Part shown: positions 18,260-26,099 of the stretch, one piece after another
Numbering within the stretch: the stretch's first letter is position 1
How the letters are laid out: the number at the start of each line of letters is the position of its first letter
NCBI RefSeq assembly: GCF_033242365.1
Contig: NZ_BTHK01000012.1
Location: forward strand, 1-64,000
DNA: 64,000 bases
Reading direction: 5' to 3'
Origin: Lachnoanaerobaculum sanguinis
GTDB lineage: Bacteria > Bacillota > Clostridia > Lachnospirales > Lachnospiraceae
Notes under the pieces: generated by a model
Databases searched by the model: none
What the model was told of the DNA's origin: nothing
What the model saw: the letters and a program-made list of their open reading frames with translations, nothing else
Program-made: the position numbers and the translations under genes

Positions 18260-20098
18260 TCAGTTTGACGAAGACTCCGACTCGCTTGTTTGCTGTACTG
18301 TGGATTCATTAGTTGCTGTAGAAGATACTGCTTCTTTCTGCTTTATTTCGTCAATCCTTTTTTGTACATCATTAAGCTTTTTATCCATCTGTATTGTATT
18401 TATCTCATCATTAAGCTTTACATAAAGTCTTCTTGCATACTCATAATTTTCTCTGGCTGTTTCAAAATCACCCCTTAAAAAGGCTTCATCTCCTGTAATC
18501 GCATAGCCGCTTGCAGCATTTTTTTCCTCTTCACTTTCACTGATTTTCTTATCTGCTGTAGAGATTTTCTCCTCTATTTCAGCAAGTCCGGCACTTTCAC
18601 CTGATTTTTCCAACAAATCTTTTGCCGTATTGTAGTTTGCCCTTGCAGACAAAAAATCACCTTTGCTTAATGCCTCATCTCCCGCACTTAACATATCATT
18701 TGCCGATTGAAAGTTTTTTGACTGTTTGTCCGCTTCAGCCTGTTTTCCTTCCTGATCTTTTGCAATAGCTTGATCTACTGCTAAGAGTTTGGCCTCCGCC
18801 TTTAACTTTCCCTCTTCATAACCTATCTTTCTTGACTCATTTTTTGCGTCATTGTATCGTTCTCTTGCCCTTTCGTATATTTCAGAGTCAAAAAGTATAT
18901 CTCCATTATCCAGACTTAGATTTACACTTTCATATCCTGATATAAAATCAAGTTTTCCTTTTACATAAGAAAGTCCGGCATTGTCTGCATATGGAATTTC
19001 ATCCAATACCAGTTCATACAGGGATTTTGCTTCACTATAACTTTTCCCATCATATTTTTCATCTGCCTCAAGTATCCCCTCTATAACTTGTTCATAGTGA
19101 TAAAGCAAGTCTTTCATTTCCTTATCTCTTAGGCTTTCCGCCTTCTTTATAGACTCTTCACATTCTGTATCCGCTTTTTTATAATTTTCCATTTCAATAA
19201 ATTTAAGCATCTTATCATAATGTGTATCCATATCTTCTTTTAACTCTTTTCTATATCGAGTATAAAAATATATAGCAATAACTGTAGCTAATATTAAAAC
19301 TACAGCAACAATCGAACCGATTAAAATAAGCCTTCTTCTTTTTTTCTTCTTCGTGTCCGACTCAATAAATACTTTATCAATATAAATCCCTGCAATTGTA
19401 TAATTGTCAATATATTTTCTGTTTTTATCGAGTAGAGCGGTTTCCACTTCTCCAAGACATTCGCTCGGATCTTTTCCACTGTTTTCAAAAATCTTATCAA
19501 TTTCTCCCTCGGACACATTCTCCCAAATGCCCTTTGTATAGAGAATTAAAATATCTGTATCAAAAAGTTTTATTTTTCCTGATATTACGGGAGAAAAATC
19601 CTTCTGGCCCAAGTATGAATATAAATTGCTTCTTTGTTCATGTCTTGATAAGGCATCTTCACTAAGCAGTTCATTTGACACCATCTCACTGCTTAAAGAT
19701 GTATCAGTACTTTTATAAAAAACTTTATTATTTCTATATAATCTTATTCTTGTATTTCCGGCATATGCTAAACGCAAATTCTCATAATCAGTTACTGCAA
19801 CTACTATTGATGCCTTTAGTCTCATGTACTTTTCAGACTTTAACAGTACTTCATTTGCATATTTTAGATACTTATTTATACTTGCCTTTGACATTGACGG
19901 TTTTTCCTGAAATTTTAAAATTACACTTTCCACCGCTTCCTTTGCAGACTCGGTATCTGCTATATCCTCAATACCGTCTGCCAATACATAGCAGGCAAAA
20001 TTATCAAGCTCCGCATAAGCAAAATAATCACTGTTTTTAAGTGCACTGCCCTCTTCTGAAATAAAGTTTGTATTAAATCTGCTGTTTTGCTTACGCAT
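18260..20098 (-). CDS. PP2C-like protein with one membrane helix and a repeat/coiled-coil domain
   Basis: The 612 residues have three parts. Residues 1-245 form a PP2C-type phosphatase-like fold: V-L-A-D-G-I-E-D at 38-45, A-G-N-T-R-I-R-L at 113-120 and D-N-Y-T at 231-234. Residues 257-279 are a transmembrane helix after a K/R-rich stop-transfer. Residues 280-612 are helical, with repeats of the Y-x-x-A-(K/R) type resembling TPRs, and end in a Ser/Thr-rich tail. Some PP2C metal ligands (D-G-I-E-D, D-N) remain, so weak activity is possible. It probably reverses or senses threonine phosphorylation read by the FHA proteins. AGGAGG precedes the start. Confidence 0.7.
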   Translation of the reverse strand: MRKQNSRFNTNFISEEGSALKNSDYFAYAELDNFACYVLADGIEDIADTESAKEAVESVILKFQEKPSMSKASINKYLKYANEVLLKSEKYMRLKASIVVAVTDYENLRLAYAGNTRIRLYRNNKVFYKSTDTSLSSEMVSNELLSEDALSRHEQRSNLYSYLGQKDFSPVISGKIKLFDTDILILYTKGIWENVSEGEIDKIFENSGKDPSECLGEVETALLDKNRKYIDNYTIAGIYIDKVFIESDTKKKKRRRLILIGSIVAVVLILATVIAIYFYTRYRKELKEDMDTHYDKMLKFIEMENYKKADTECEESIKKAESLRDKEMKDLLYHYEQVIEGILEADEKYDGKSYSEAKSLYELVLDEIPYADNAGLSYVKGKLDFISGYESVNLSLDNGDILFDSEIYERARERYNDAKNESRKIGYEEGKLKAEAKLLAVDQAIAKDQEGKQAEADKQSKNFQSANDMLSAGDEALSKGDFLSARANYNTAKDLLEKSGESAGLAEIEEKISTADKKISESEEEKNAASGYAITGDEAFLRGDFETARENYEYARRLYVKLNDEINTIQMDKKLNDVQKRIDEIKQKEAVSSTATNESTVQQTSESESSSN

Positions 20099-20107
20099 TT
20101 TCTCCTC

Positions 20108-20923
20108 CTACATTCCAATAATTATCAGTCCCAGATTAGCCGTTTCTTTATTTTTACCTTTTATAACTTCTATAATCTCTCTTGCTTTTTCTTTACATGA
20201 GTTCTTTTTTACAAGAACTTCTTCCATTTCCCTAACTGAAATACTGTTTTGCACACTTTCAGTTAGCATTACAAGCATATCTTTTTTCTTTAATCTTATA
20301 TCATTCCTACTTACAAGAGGAGGCATATAATCATCTCTTCCTACAAAATTGTATGCCCTGTTTATATCGGAAATTCTAAGTGCCGCCTCTTTACTTAAAA
20401 TCCCTTTACTTACTTTTTCTTTTATAAGCTCCTCCATAATCTGCCCCTTACTAAGGAGTATAAGTTCTTTTCCTCTAAAAATATAAATATTCATATGCCC
20501 GACTATGGCGTATTTCAATGTATTTCCATTTAGTACAATACATCCTGCATAAGCCTTCCCCATATCCGGTATATTTAGTACATTTGTATTAGCCAGTTTA
20601 AATACCTTTTCAAAGAAGCTGTCCGGACTTTGTGTACTGTCATATTGGTCATATAATTTAGTAAAAGTTCTTACCGTAGTCAGTGCCGCAACTTTTCCTG
20701 CATAATCTCTTCCTTCCCCTGCTGTAAGAACCGCCATCATGCCGCCATTTAATCTTTTAATACCATATGCATTTGTCTGAATCTGTCTTTTTCCTATATC
20801 AAGTACAGCTTCTACATCAAATATACCGTTTTTCCCTTTTTTTACTTGTATAGATATCCTTAGAATTAAAATTCCAAAAGCAATTATTATGCAAATTACA
20901 TTTGCCCATAAAGCAATTTCCAT
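20108..20923 (-). CDS. Membrane-anchored PP2C-like protein (probably inactive)
   Basis: The 271 residues run from the ATG at 20923, which follows GAGGT and lies just after the preceding stop; a longer form would overlap that gene. Residues 3-22 are a transmembrane helix. The rest resembles PP2C: I-Q-T-N-A-Y-G, M-M-A-V-L-T-A-G-E-G-R-D-Y-A in place of the V-A-D-G-M-G motif, then A-I-V-G-H-M-N-I-Y-I-F-R, and T-A-N-L-G in place of D-N-x-T. Loss of the metal-binding Asp-Gly pair suggests a pseudophosphatase that binds phosphoproteins rather than cutting them. It forms a signalling block with the FHA proteins on either side. Confidence 0.65.
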   Translation of the reverse strand: MEIALWANVICIIIAFGILILRISIQVKKGKNGIFDVEAVLDIGKRQIQTNAYGIKRLNGGMMAVLTAGEGRDYAGKVAALTTVRTFTKLYDQYDSTQSPDSFFEKVFKLANTNVLNIPDMGKAYAGCIVLNGNTLKYAIVGHMNIYIFRGKELILLSKGQIMEELIKEKVSKGILSKEAALRISDINRAYNFVGRDDYMPPLVSRNDIRLKKKDMLVMLTESVQNSISVREMEEVLVKKNSCKEKAREIIEVIKGKNKETANLGLIIIGM

Positions 20924-20945
20924 ATTATTTACCTCATAATTATTT

Positions 20946-21437
20946 TTACCATGAAAACTGCTTACCACATAAGGCAATATATAAAAACTCACTCTCCCCC
21001 ATGGTAATTACATCATATGTTTCCAAAACCTGAGGTGTATACACAGCCTTACCATTTAGGTATGTAATTCCTCCTCCTTCTGTACAAATCAAGGTGCCTT
21101 CCATATCTCTTTCATCAAATGATAAAATTGCATGATTCTCCTGTTTTATTGCATTATCACCTATAATTTGAATATCCATAGCATCTGTTCTTCCAATATA
21201 GTTTTTCCCAAATACTACTCTATAATCCTTTCCATACCTCGGTCCTTTAATGCATACCAACCATGCACACACCGGCTTGGTTTTTATTCTAATCAAGCTT
21301 TCTTCAAGTTCAGCATCATCAAAAGATTCCTCAAGCTCTCTTCTTTCAGTCATATCCATATTACAGTATGGGCATATATTCCCATATCTTCTCTTTGAAA
21401 ACATATGACCGTTTTTGCATCGTATTAAATTCCCCAT
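20946..21437 (-). CDS. Zinc-ribbon protein with one FHA domain
   Basis: The 163 residues have an N-terminal zinc ribbon (C-x3-H ... C-P-x-C; motif F-S-K-R-R-Y-G-N-I-C-P-Y-C). One FHA module follows, opening with C-A-W-L-V-C-I-K-G and keeping Y-I-G-R-T-D, the phosphate-binding arginine, and a later N-H-A. It is a half-length version of the double-FHA protein at 11725-12732; the shared ribbon and opening motif show common ancestry. It starts 5 bp after the membrane FHA gene. It likely reads phosphothreonine on an injection-system component. Confidence 0.75.
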   Translation of the reverse strand: MGNLIRCKNGHMFSKRRYGNICPYCNMDMTERRELEESFDDAELEESLIRIKTKPVCAWLVCIKGPRYGKDYRVVFGKNYIGRTDAMDIQIIGDNAIKQENHAILSFDERDMEGTLICTEGGGITYLNGKAVYTPQVLETYDVITMGESEFLYIALCGKQFSW

Positions 21438-21442
21438 AGCTC

Positions 21443-21970
21443 TTACCTTATCTGTAATTTATTCAGTCCAATAAAAATATAGTCATTTTTTACAAGTCTA
21501 CTTTGTCCATCTCGTATGTTATAAAGTTTATCTTCTAAAAACCCTTTTATCTGTGTTCCGTTTTTACTCTGCATGTCTTCTATATACCAGAGCCCCTCCA
21601 CATAGTTAAGTACTGCATGAATATCACTTACTGTTCCACCAAAAGCAGTATCGCATAGGTCTATATCTATATCTTCCTCGCTGTTTTTCTTTCCTATTAC
21701 AACCGAATTTTTCCCTAATATACTCCAACTTCTTATAACTGTATTTTCCTCACTTAAGAGTACAAGTTCTGATAGAAATGTATCTTGTATCTTTTCTCTT
21801 TTTAAAGAAAAATCCTTTATCAGAAAATAGATCAAAGAACCTGAAACTAAAAAAGAAAACATATAAAATATATATCCACCATTCCATGCCCTTCCAAAGA
21901 TCCCTGTAATTATGGCGCACAATATGGCCATAGTTATACCTAAAATATCAATTAAACATTTTTTATTCAT
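21443..21970 (-). CDS. Membrane-anchored FHA-domain protein
   Basis: The 175 residues have two transmembrane helices (about 6-25 and 30-50) and then a cytoplasmic FHA domain (about 80-175). The hallmarks S-D-I-H-A and D-M-Q-S-K-N-G-T-Q-I are present, with I-G-K-K at the position of the usual G-R. It would recruit phosphorylated partners to the membrane, possibly the docking point of the machine, since no TssJLM genes are seen. Its ribosome binding site is partly buried in a perfect 9-bp hairpin (21979-22002), and it follows a terminator behind the tube genes. Expression is therefore probably far below that of the tube. Confidence 0.75.
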   Translation of the reverse strand: MNKKCLIDILGITMAILCAIITGIFGRAWNGGYIFYMFSFLVSGSLIYFLIKDFSLKREKIQDTFLSELVLLSEENTVIRSWSILGKNSVVIGKKNSEEDIDIDLCDTAFGGTVSDIHAVLNYVEGLWYIEDMQSKNGTQIKGFLEDKLYNIRDGQSRLVKNDYIFIGLNKLQIR

Positions 21971-21978
21971 ATATCTCT

Positions 21979-22002
21979 CCCCTACTTTTATTCAAGTAGG
22001 GG
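21979..22002 (-). promoter_or_regulatory. Hairpin covering the ribosome binding site of the membrane FHA gene
   Basis: A perfect 9-bp stem, CCCCTACTT / AAGTAGGGG with a 6-nt loop, ends 8 nt before the ATG. The 3' arm contains the G-rich Shine-Dalgarno stretch. In the folded RNA, initiation would be limited. Confidence 0.5.
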
Positions 22003-22067
22003 GTGATTTATTCTCCCTACTCGTCAGCATGGCGGTACTTGTCGCAAGGCGATAATTCCCTGACGCC

Positions 22068-22109
22068 AACACTATAAAAAACAAGGCTGCATGACAAGTC
22101 ATACAGCCT
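22068..22109 (-). terminator. Terminator/attenuator behind the tube genes
   Basis: Stem AGGCTG ... CAGCCT with further pairing inside (GTATGAC / GTCATGC), followed on the minus strand by TGTTTTTTATA. It lies 24 bp downstream of the first tube gene. It should let sheath and tube be made in excess over the downstream regulators. Confidence 0.85.
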
Positions 22110-22133
22110 ACATTTCTAACGGCTGATTATCTG

Positions 22134-22562
22134 TTATTCGGCTGCATAACCGCCTTCCACTACCAGACCTGCCATTTTATCTTTTTTCTGTTTTATTACA
22201 AGAGTAAAGTTTCCAACACCTTCCTCATCTCCATGCCTCTCTGTATAAGCAACTACAAATGCATTAGGAAATACATATTTTCTTTTTGTAATTCCTGCTA
22301 CAATCTGCTCTACAGTAACCTTTCTGTAGCAATCTTTGCTCTGTGCAGGAACCATTGACCAAAGTGCCATGTTTTTTGTAGAATCAAAAGGATCTCCATC
22401 TACCGCAGTCAGAATCTTTCCTGTGATTTCCATGGTAGCACCGGCATCATTGGTACGTGCATTTGAATCAATCGGAATATCAGTAGATAAAAACACACTG
22501 TTTACGCATTCCTTTGCCAGTTCAAAACTTTCATTACCCTCAATTTTTACTTTATATGCCAT
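22134..22562 (-). CDS. Hcp-like tail-tube protein A
   Basis: The 142-residue small beta-rich protein matches the length and layout of Hcp/phage tail-tube subunits. A central P-N-A-F-V-V-A-Y-T-E-R hairpin is followed by F-T-L-V-I-K-Q-K-K-D-K, and the end is G-G-Y-A-A-E. A paralogue of 141 residues lies 19 bp upstream. AGGAGGG precedes the start, and a strong terminator follows the stop. It should form hexameric rings stacked inside the sheath. The assignment rests on size, pattern and position between sheath and spike genes. Confidence 0.7.
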   Translation of the reverse strand: MAYKVKIEGNESFELAKECVNSVFLSTDIPIDSNARTNDAGATMEITGKILTAVDGDPFDSTKNMALWSMVPAQSKDCYRKVTVEQIVAGITKRKYVFPNAFVVAYTERHGDEEGVGNFTLVIKQKKDKMAGLVVEGGYAAE

Positions 22563-22581
22563 GCTTAAACCCTCCTATTCC

Positions 22582-23007
22582 TTATTCTCCGGCATATCCG
22601 CCTTCTACAGTCACTTTCGCATTATTATCCTTCTTTTGACGGATATGAATGTAAAACTCTCCTGTTCCGTTCACATCATCTGCCCTCTCAGAATACTCTA
22701 CAACAAAAGCATTTGGAATGACATACTTCCTTACAACAGCTCCTGCTGAAACTACTGTAACCTCCGCCACTCTGTAACAATCTGCATTTTCAGATGGTAT
22801 TTGAGACCATTTTGCAAGCTTTAATACATCATCACTATCAGCTCCGACATTGTACAAAACTCGTCCCCAAACTTTGACTCCTAAGCCGTAATCTGTCGCC
22901 TTTGCATTAGAATCCTTTGGCGACTCAGACAAAAACTCTGCATTTACGATACTTCTCTCGTCAAAGTCCGCTACTTCTGAACCGGTTACTCTGAATCTAA
23001 TTCCCAT
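22582..23007 (-). CDS. Hcp-like tail-tube protein B
   Basis: The 141-residue paralogue of the next gene shares P-N-A-F-V-V-E-Y-S-E-R, F-Y-I-H-I-R-Q-K-K-D and the G-G-Y-A-G-E end. Outside these motifs the two differ a good deal (S-x-x-S-N-A-(K/R)-x-(T/N)-D is also shared). The tube could therefore be made of two subunits, or one may form the tip or terminal ring. An excellent AGGAGG site precedes the start. It lies 101 bp downstream of the sheath stop, with a possible internal promoter between. Confidence 0.7.
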   Translation of the reverse strand: MGIRFRVTGSEVADFDERSIVNAEFLSESPKDSNAKATDYGLGVKVWGRVLYNVGADSDDVLKLAKWSQIPSENADCYRVAEVTVVSAGAVVRKYVIPNAFVVEYSERADDVNGTGEFYIHIRQKKDNNAKVTVEGGYAGE

Positions 23008-23031
23008 TGTGCTACCTCCTATAAAAGTATT

Positions 23032-23037
23032 ATTATA
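23032..23037 (-). promoter_or_regulatory. Possible internal promoter (-10 TATAAT) before the tube genes
   Basis: A perfect TATAAT lies 25 bp upstream of the tube B start in the 101-bp gap after the sheath gene. No convincing -35 box is seen, so the call is weak. Confidence 0.25.
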
Positions 23038-23108
23038 GTAAAACCTCTTAAAATATTATAAAAATATTTTTCGACTAACAAAGTTGCAGGTATATTACTT
23101 TATGTAAT

Positions 23109-25280
23109 TTATTCTCCTGCACGGTTTAACGGTACTTCAAGTCTCTTTATTGCATTACCGAAGCTTATTTCTATTGTGCATACACCTGCTGTTTCATCCG
23201 CTTCATAGGTAATATCATCACCTGCACCAAGTATAGCATTAATATTTGACCTCTTTGAAAGCCAAACACTCTTTTGACTTGAAGGATTATTAGAGAAAAA
23301 CTTACCTATATTCTCTGATTTGAAGTCACCTGTTGCATGTCTTAAAATTCTTTCAATATAATTTGCTGTCTGTGTCTTATAAATCGGCTCATAGCTTCCA
23401 CCTGACAGTTTTAAATTTCTTGCTTTGTAAACCATTATATGGCTGATATTTTCTCCATCCAAAACCGCATTCTCAGAAGAAAATACAAATCCGAATCCTC
23501 TTTTGTTAATATCATCTTTAACACTATTAGTAAACCCGGTTATCTCTTTAGACATTGTAGTATGCACCTTAAGTGAATTGTTCTTAGCCTCAATATCAAA
23601 TCTCACTCCCGGTAAATCAGTATCAACATCTTTTTTAAAGTACTCTTTTAAATACTCCGGAGACTGATAACTTGCCACAAATCCGGCCGCCACATAAGCT
23701 GCACCTATATATACTCCATCTATCCAGAGTTTCATAATATCTTCTTTTGCCTTAGAAAGTTCTGCTGCCTCGTTTTCATTGATTATCATCTTGCTTTCAA
23801 GCTTTACCCCCGACTTATCCTTTGGAATAATGGTAAAGTTAGGCACACATGGAATCAAATATTCTGAATAAGGCTTTCCGCTAAGACCTGAACATCTGTC
23901 ATCAAAAAATCCTACACCGGTCATTGCCATACTGTTAAAAGTTGTCTTATCTCCGGTTTCATATGAATAAAAACACTGTACACCATAGTCCTTTAGTGCA
24001 TCCGCAATCCTTGCCAATGACTCAACGCTTATATTCTCTGATTTTATACTGTCTTTATTACCTTTAAATCTCTCTCTGGTTACATTCATCTTTGATTTTT
24101 CATCTAAAGATACACCTGCAACAATTGCATACCATACAGTATTACTGTAATCATTTTTTTCATTCACTGTATTCAGATATGCACAAAGTTTTGGTACATT
24201 TAAGCTGTTTGCCATCACTTCATTTTTTACATTTGCAATAAGCAGTGTCGGTTTCATACCTTTTACCTGCTTTGGATACTGCTCAAAAAATGCCCATACA
24301 CCTAAAATTTTTTCAACTAAAGGTTTTACAACTTTTATAAAATCACCCTTTGCATTCTTATAAAATTCAAGATATGTATTATAGTTTGCCACTTCTTTTT
24401 TGACATCTATCTGACTTTGCATAGCTGAATTTAAAGGACAAAATGTTCTTACTACCAGTTGCTTTACATAGCTGTTACCCTCAGCATTAAGTGCATCATA
24501 ATCCTCCTCAAGGGCTTCTATCAAGCCGGCATTTGAGTTATCATCTGCAAGAACAAGTCTGCTCTCTTCCACTTTCGGTGCTTCAATTACTGTAAGTTCT
24601 CCCTCGGAAGACATTGTTAGAAAGCCTAATGTTAATGCATCATTACTCTTTGACTCTTCTGATTCCCCCAACAAAAGTCTTGTTTTTATATCGGAAATTG
24701 CCAACGGAATCATAGCCATAAGGTTTTGATAATTTGCACTTGCCTCTTCAAACATTGAATTAAGCTTATCACCGAGATCAAGCTTATGAGGGTCTCCGTC
24801 TTCAAGCTTTGCATACTCTGCATATGTATACTGGAGTTCTTTTCTAACCTGCTTGATATCATCCATTACTTTTGACGGTGAAATCATCTCTGTAAGCTTT
24901 TCAAATTTAAAATCTGCATTTATAATTCCCTGACTTCTTTTTGTCTCCACCAAGGTCATAAGCATTTTCAAAAAATCATTATGTGCATTTAGATGAACTA
25001 TGCTTAGCATATTCTCCGGAACACCTGCAGGTTTCTCTTTTGAATATACAATTTTCCCCGTTGATGCATTAAAAAAAGAGTATACTGTAGGGTCAAACTT
25101 TTCTAAAAACTCATCAAAATCTTTAACCAAAAGTGCTTCATTGATTTCCTTTACTTTATCATCACTTAAACTATCCAACCCTCTTACATCACCTACTAAA
25201 GTAAGTAAGTTAAGTTTCTCCGGATTAATCTCTTCAATCAATAAAGTACGATTCGTTTGCCTTATAATACTCTCTGCCAT
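23109..25280 (-). CDS. Contractile-sheath-like protein
   Basis: The protein has 723 residues from the ATG at 25280, chosen because AAAGGAG lies 8 nt upstream. It is the first gene of the cluster. The N-terminal part resembles VipB/TssC-type sheath proteins in general layout: an N-terminal arm, then a helical region near residues 120-200. The C-terminal part (about 330-723) includes V-K-G-M-K-P-T-L-L-I-A-N-V, many short beta strands, and a C-terminal handshake-like strand (V-C-T-I-E-I-S-F-G-N-A-I-K-R-L). At over 700 residues it is longer than TssC (about 490) and may combine small and large sheath roles. The tube genes lie directly behind it. The assignment is by architecture and context, not a diagnostic motif. 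Confidence 0.6.
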   Translation of the reverse strand: MAESIIRQTNRTLLIEEINPEKLNLLTLVGDVRGLDSLSDDKVKEINEALLVKDFDEFLEKFDPTVYSFFNASTGKIVYSKEKPAGVPENMLSIVHLNAHNDFLKMLMTLVETKRSQGIINADFKFEKLTEMISPSKVMDDIKQVRKELQYTYAEYAKLEDGDPHKLDLGDKLNSMFEEASANYQNLMAMIPLAISDIKTRLLLGESEESKSNDALTLGFLTMSSEGELTVIEAPKVEESRLVLADDNSNAGLIEALEEDYDALNAEGNSYVKQLVVRTFCPLNSAMQSQIDVKKEVANYNTYLEFYKNAKGDFIKVVKPLVEKILGVWAFFEQYPKQVKGMKPTLLIANVKNEVMANSLNVPKLCAYLNTVNEKNDYSNTVWYAIVAGVSLDEKSKMNVTRERFKGNKDSIKSENISVESLARIADALKDYGVQCFYSYETGDKTTFNSMAMTGVGFFDDRCSGLSGKPYSEYLIPCVPNFTIIPKDKSGVKLESKMIINENEAAELSKAKEDIMKLWIDGVYIGAAYVAAGFVASYQSPEYLKEYFKKDVDTDLPGVRFDIEAKNNSLKVHTTMSKEITGFTNSVKDDINKRGFGFVFSSENAVLDGENISHIMVYKARNLKLSGGSYEPIYKTQTANYIERILRHATGDFKSENIGKFFSNNPSSQKSVWLSKRSNINAILGAGDDITYEADETAGVCTIEISFGNAIKRLEVPLNRAGE

Positions 25281-25371
25281 CCTTGCGTCTCCTTTAAAAA
25301 ATATTAAGTTTTTTACTTGCACCTAATACTGCCTTCTTAAAAATGCACAAAAATACCCCTCATTTTCTCCT

Positions 25372-25380
25372 ATAATATCA
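25372..25380 (-). promoter_or_regulatory. Candidate extended -10 promoter of the injection-system operon
   Basis: On the minus strand TGATATTAT is an extended -10 (TG-N-TATTAT) about 90 bp upstream of the sheath start. A convincing -35 is not seen. The same TGATATTAT occurs before the sugar-binding lipoprotein gene at 62755-62763. Confidence 0.4.
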
Positions 25381-25757
25381 CATCAAGTGCAAGACTTTAC
25401 GTCCACATTTTCTAATATTTGCATTTTATATATTTTTCTTCACACTTTTTTTCGTGGTTTAATATTATCATATGAAAACGATATTTTCAATACTAATAAT
25501 ATAAAATTTATTTTCTGGAGTTGAAAATATCCTGACAAAGTCACAAAATCAAAACACCTTGTATTGTCGGTTGTATAATTAATGTTGGAGTTTGGTATTT
25601 GCCAATCTTAACATTTTTTATTACTATAAATAAAAAAACTCCAAGTCCCCAGTACATGGCAATTACACATGGAGGAGGTATTCATATGAACGACCCAGCT
25701 AAAATTTTAGACATTTATGATGCTTATTATATCTTTAAATTTGATTAAAAAAATATG
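25381..25757. other. AT-rich spacer between sheath gene and C-domain array
   Basis: No gene larger than the 20-codon frame at 25686-25748 is seen. It contains an inverted repeat TTGGAGTTT (25585-25593) / AAACTCCAA (25636-25644) and a plus-strand TATAAT at 25574-25579. The right edge meets an abruptly cut array unit, so an old insertion or deletion junction is likely here. Confidence 0.5.
25686..25748 (+). CDS. Plus-strand 20-codon frame with a very strong ribosome binding site
   Basis: An ATG at 25686 is preceded by GGAGGAGG with 6 nt spacing. It encodes M-N-D-P-A-K-I-L-D-I-Y-D-A-Y-Y-I-F-K-F-D and a stop. It is the only plus-strand frame with such a site in the first 47 kb. It may be the 5' stub of a gene (for example from a lost mobile element) cut at the array junction, or a small peptide. 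Function is unknown. Confidence 0.35.
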   Translation: MNDPAKILDIYDAYYIFKFD

Positions 25758-25759
25758 AC

Positions 25760-26089
25760 CTATATTTGAAAGGAGCCAAGGGTAGATAAATTACCTAAAA
25801 TATATGGCTTTATAACTTCATCATATATATCCAACAGTACCGGTTCAGTTTCTATTATTCTGATATTTCCTTCACTATCTATATACTCCATATTTGCACC
25901 TGCATACAACATCATTCTGTATTTCTTCCAGCCATCTTCCATAAATTCCAATGCTTCTTTTTTTCTCATATCTTCCAGTTTTTTAGCTCTTTGCTTAAAT
26001 AAGTGATTTCCATATATTAATAATGCTAAGGAAAATATTATGAAACATAAAATCCACCTAAACTTTAATCTACTCTTTATTCTAACCAT
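25760..26089 (-). pseudogene. 3'-truncated C-domain array unit
   Basis: The last member of array 2 begins at the ATG at 26089 behind AAGGAG. It keeps the membrane helix and stalk region (about 110 residues) but stops at G-S-F-Q-I, before the shared C-domain. The sequence then changes to the unrelated spacer. Intact sisters are 223 residues, so roughly half is missing. It is probably non-functional, though a membrane-anchored fragment could still be made. Confidence 0.75.
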
Positions 26090-26099
26090 AAGCTTCTCC

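Noticed and set aside
22336..22749. 137-codon plus-strand open frame over the tube genes
   Set aside because: It is the complement of two convincing tube genes with good ribosome sites; no independent signal.
200..25280. Prophage instead of an injection system
   Set aside because: No terminase, portal, capsid, integrase, holin or replication genes are seen, and FHA/PP2C/Hsp70/DUF4280 genes are foreign to phage.
25372..25760. Insertion sequence next to the array
   Set aside because: Only a short inverted repeat and a 20-codon frame are seen; no transposase, target duplication or recognised ends.
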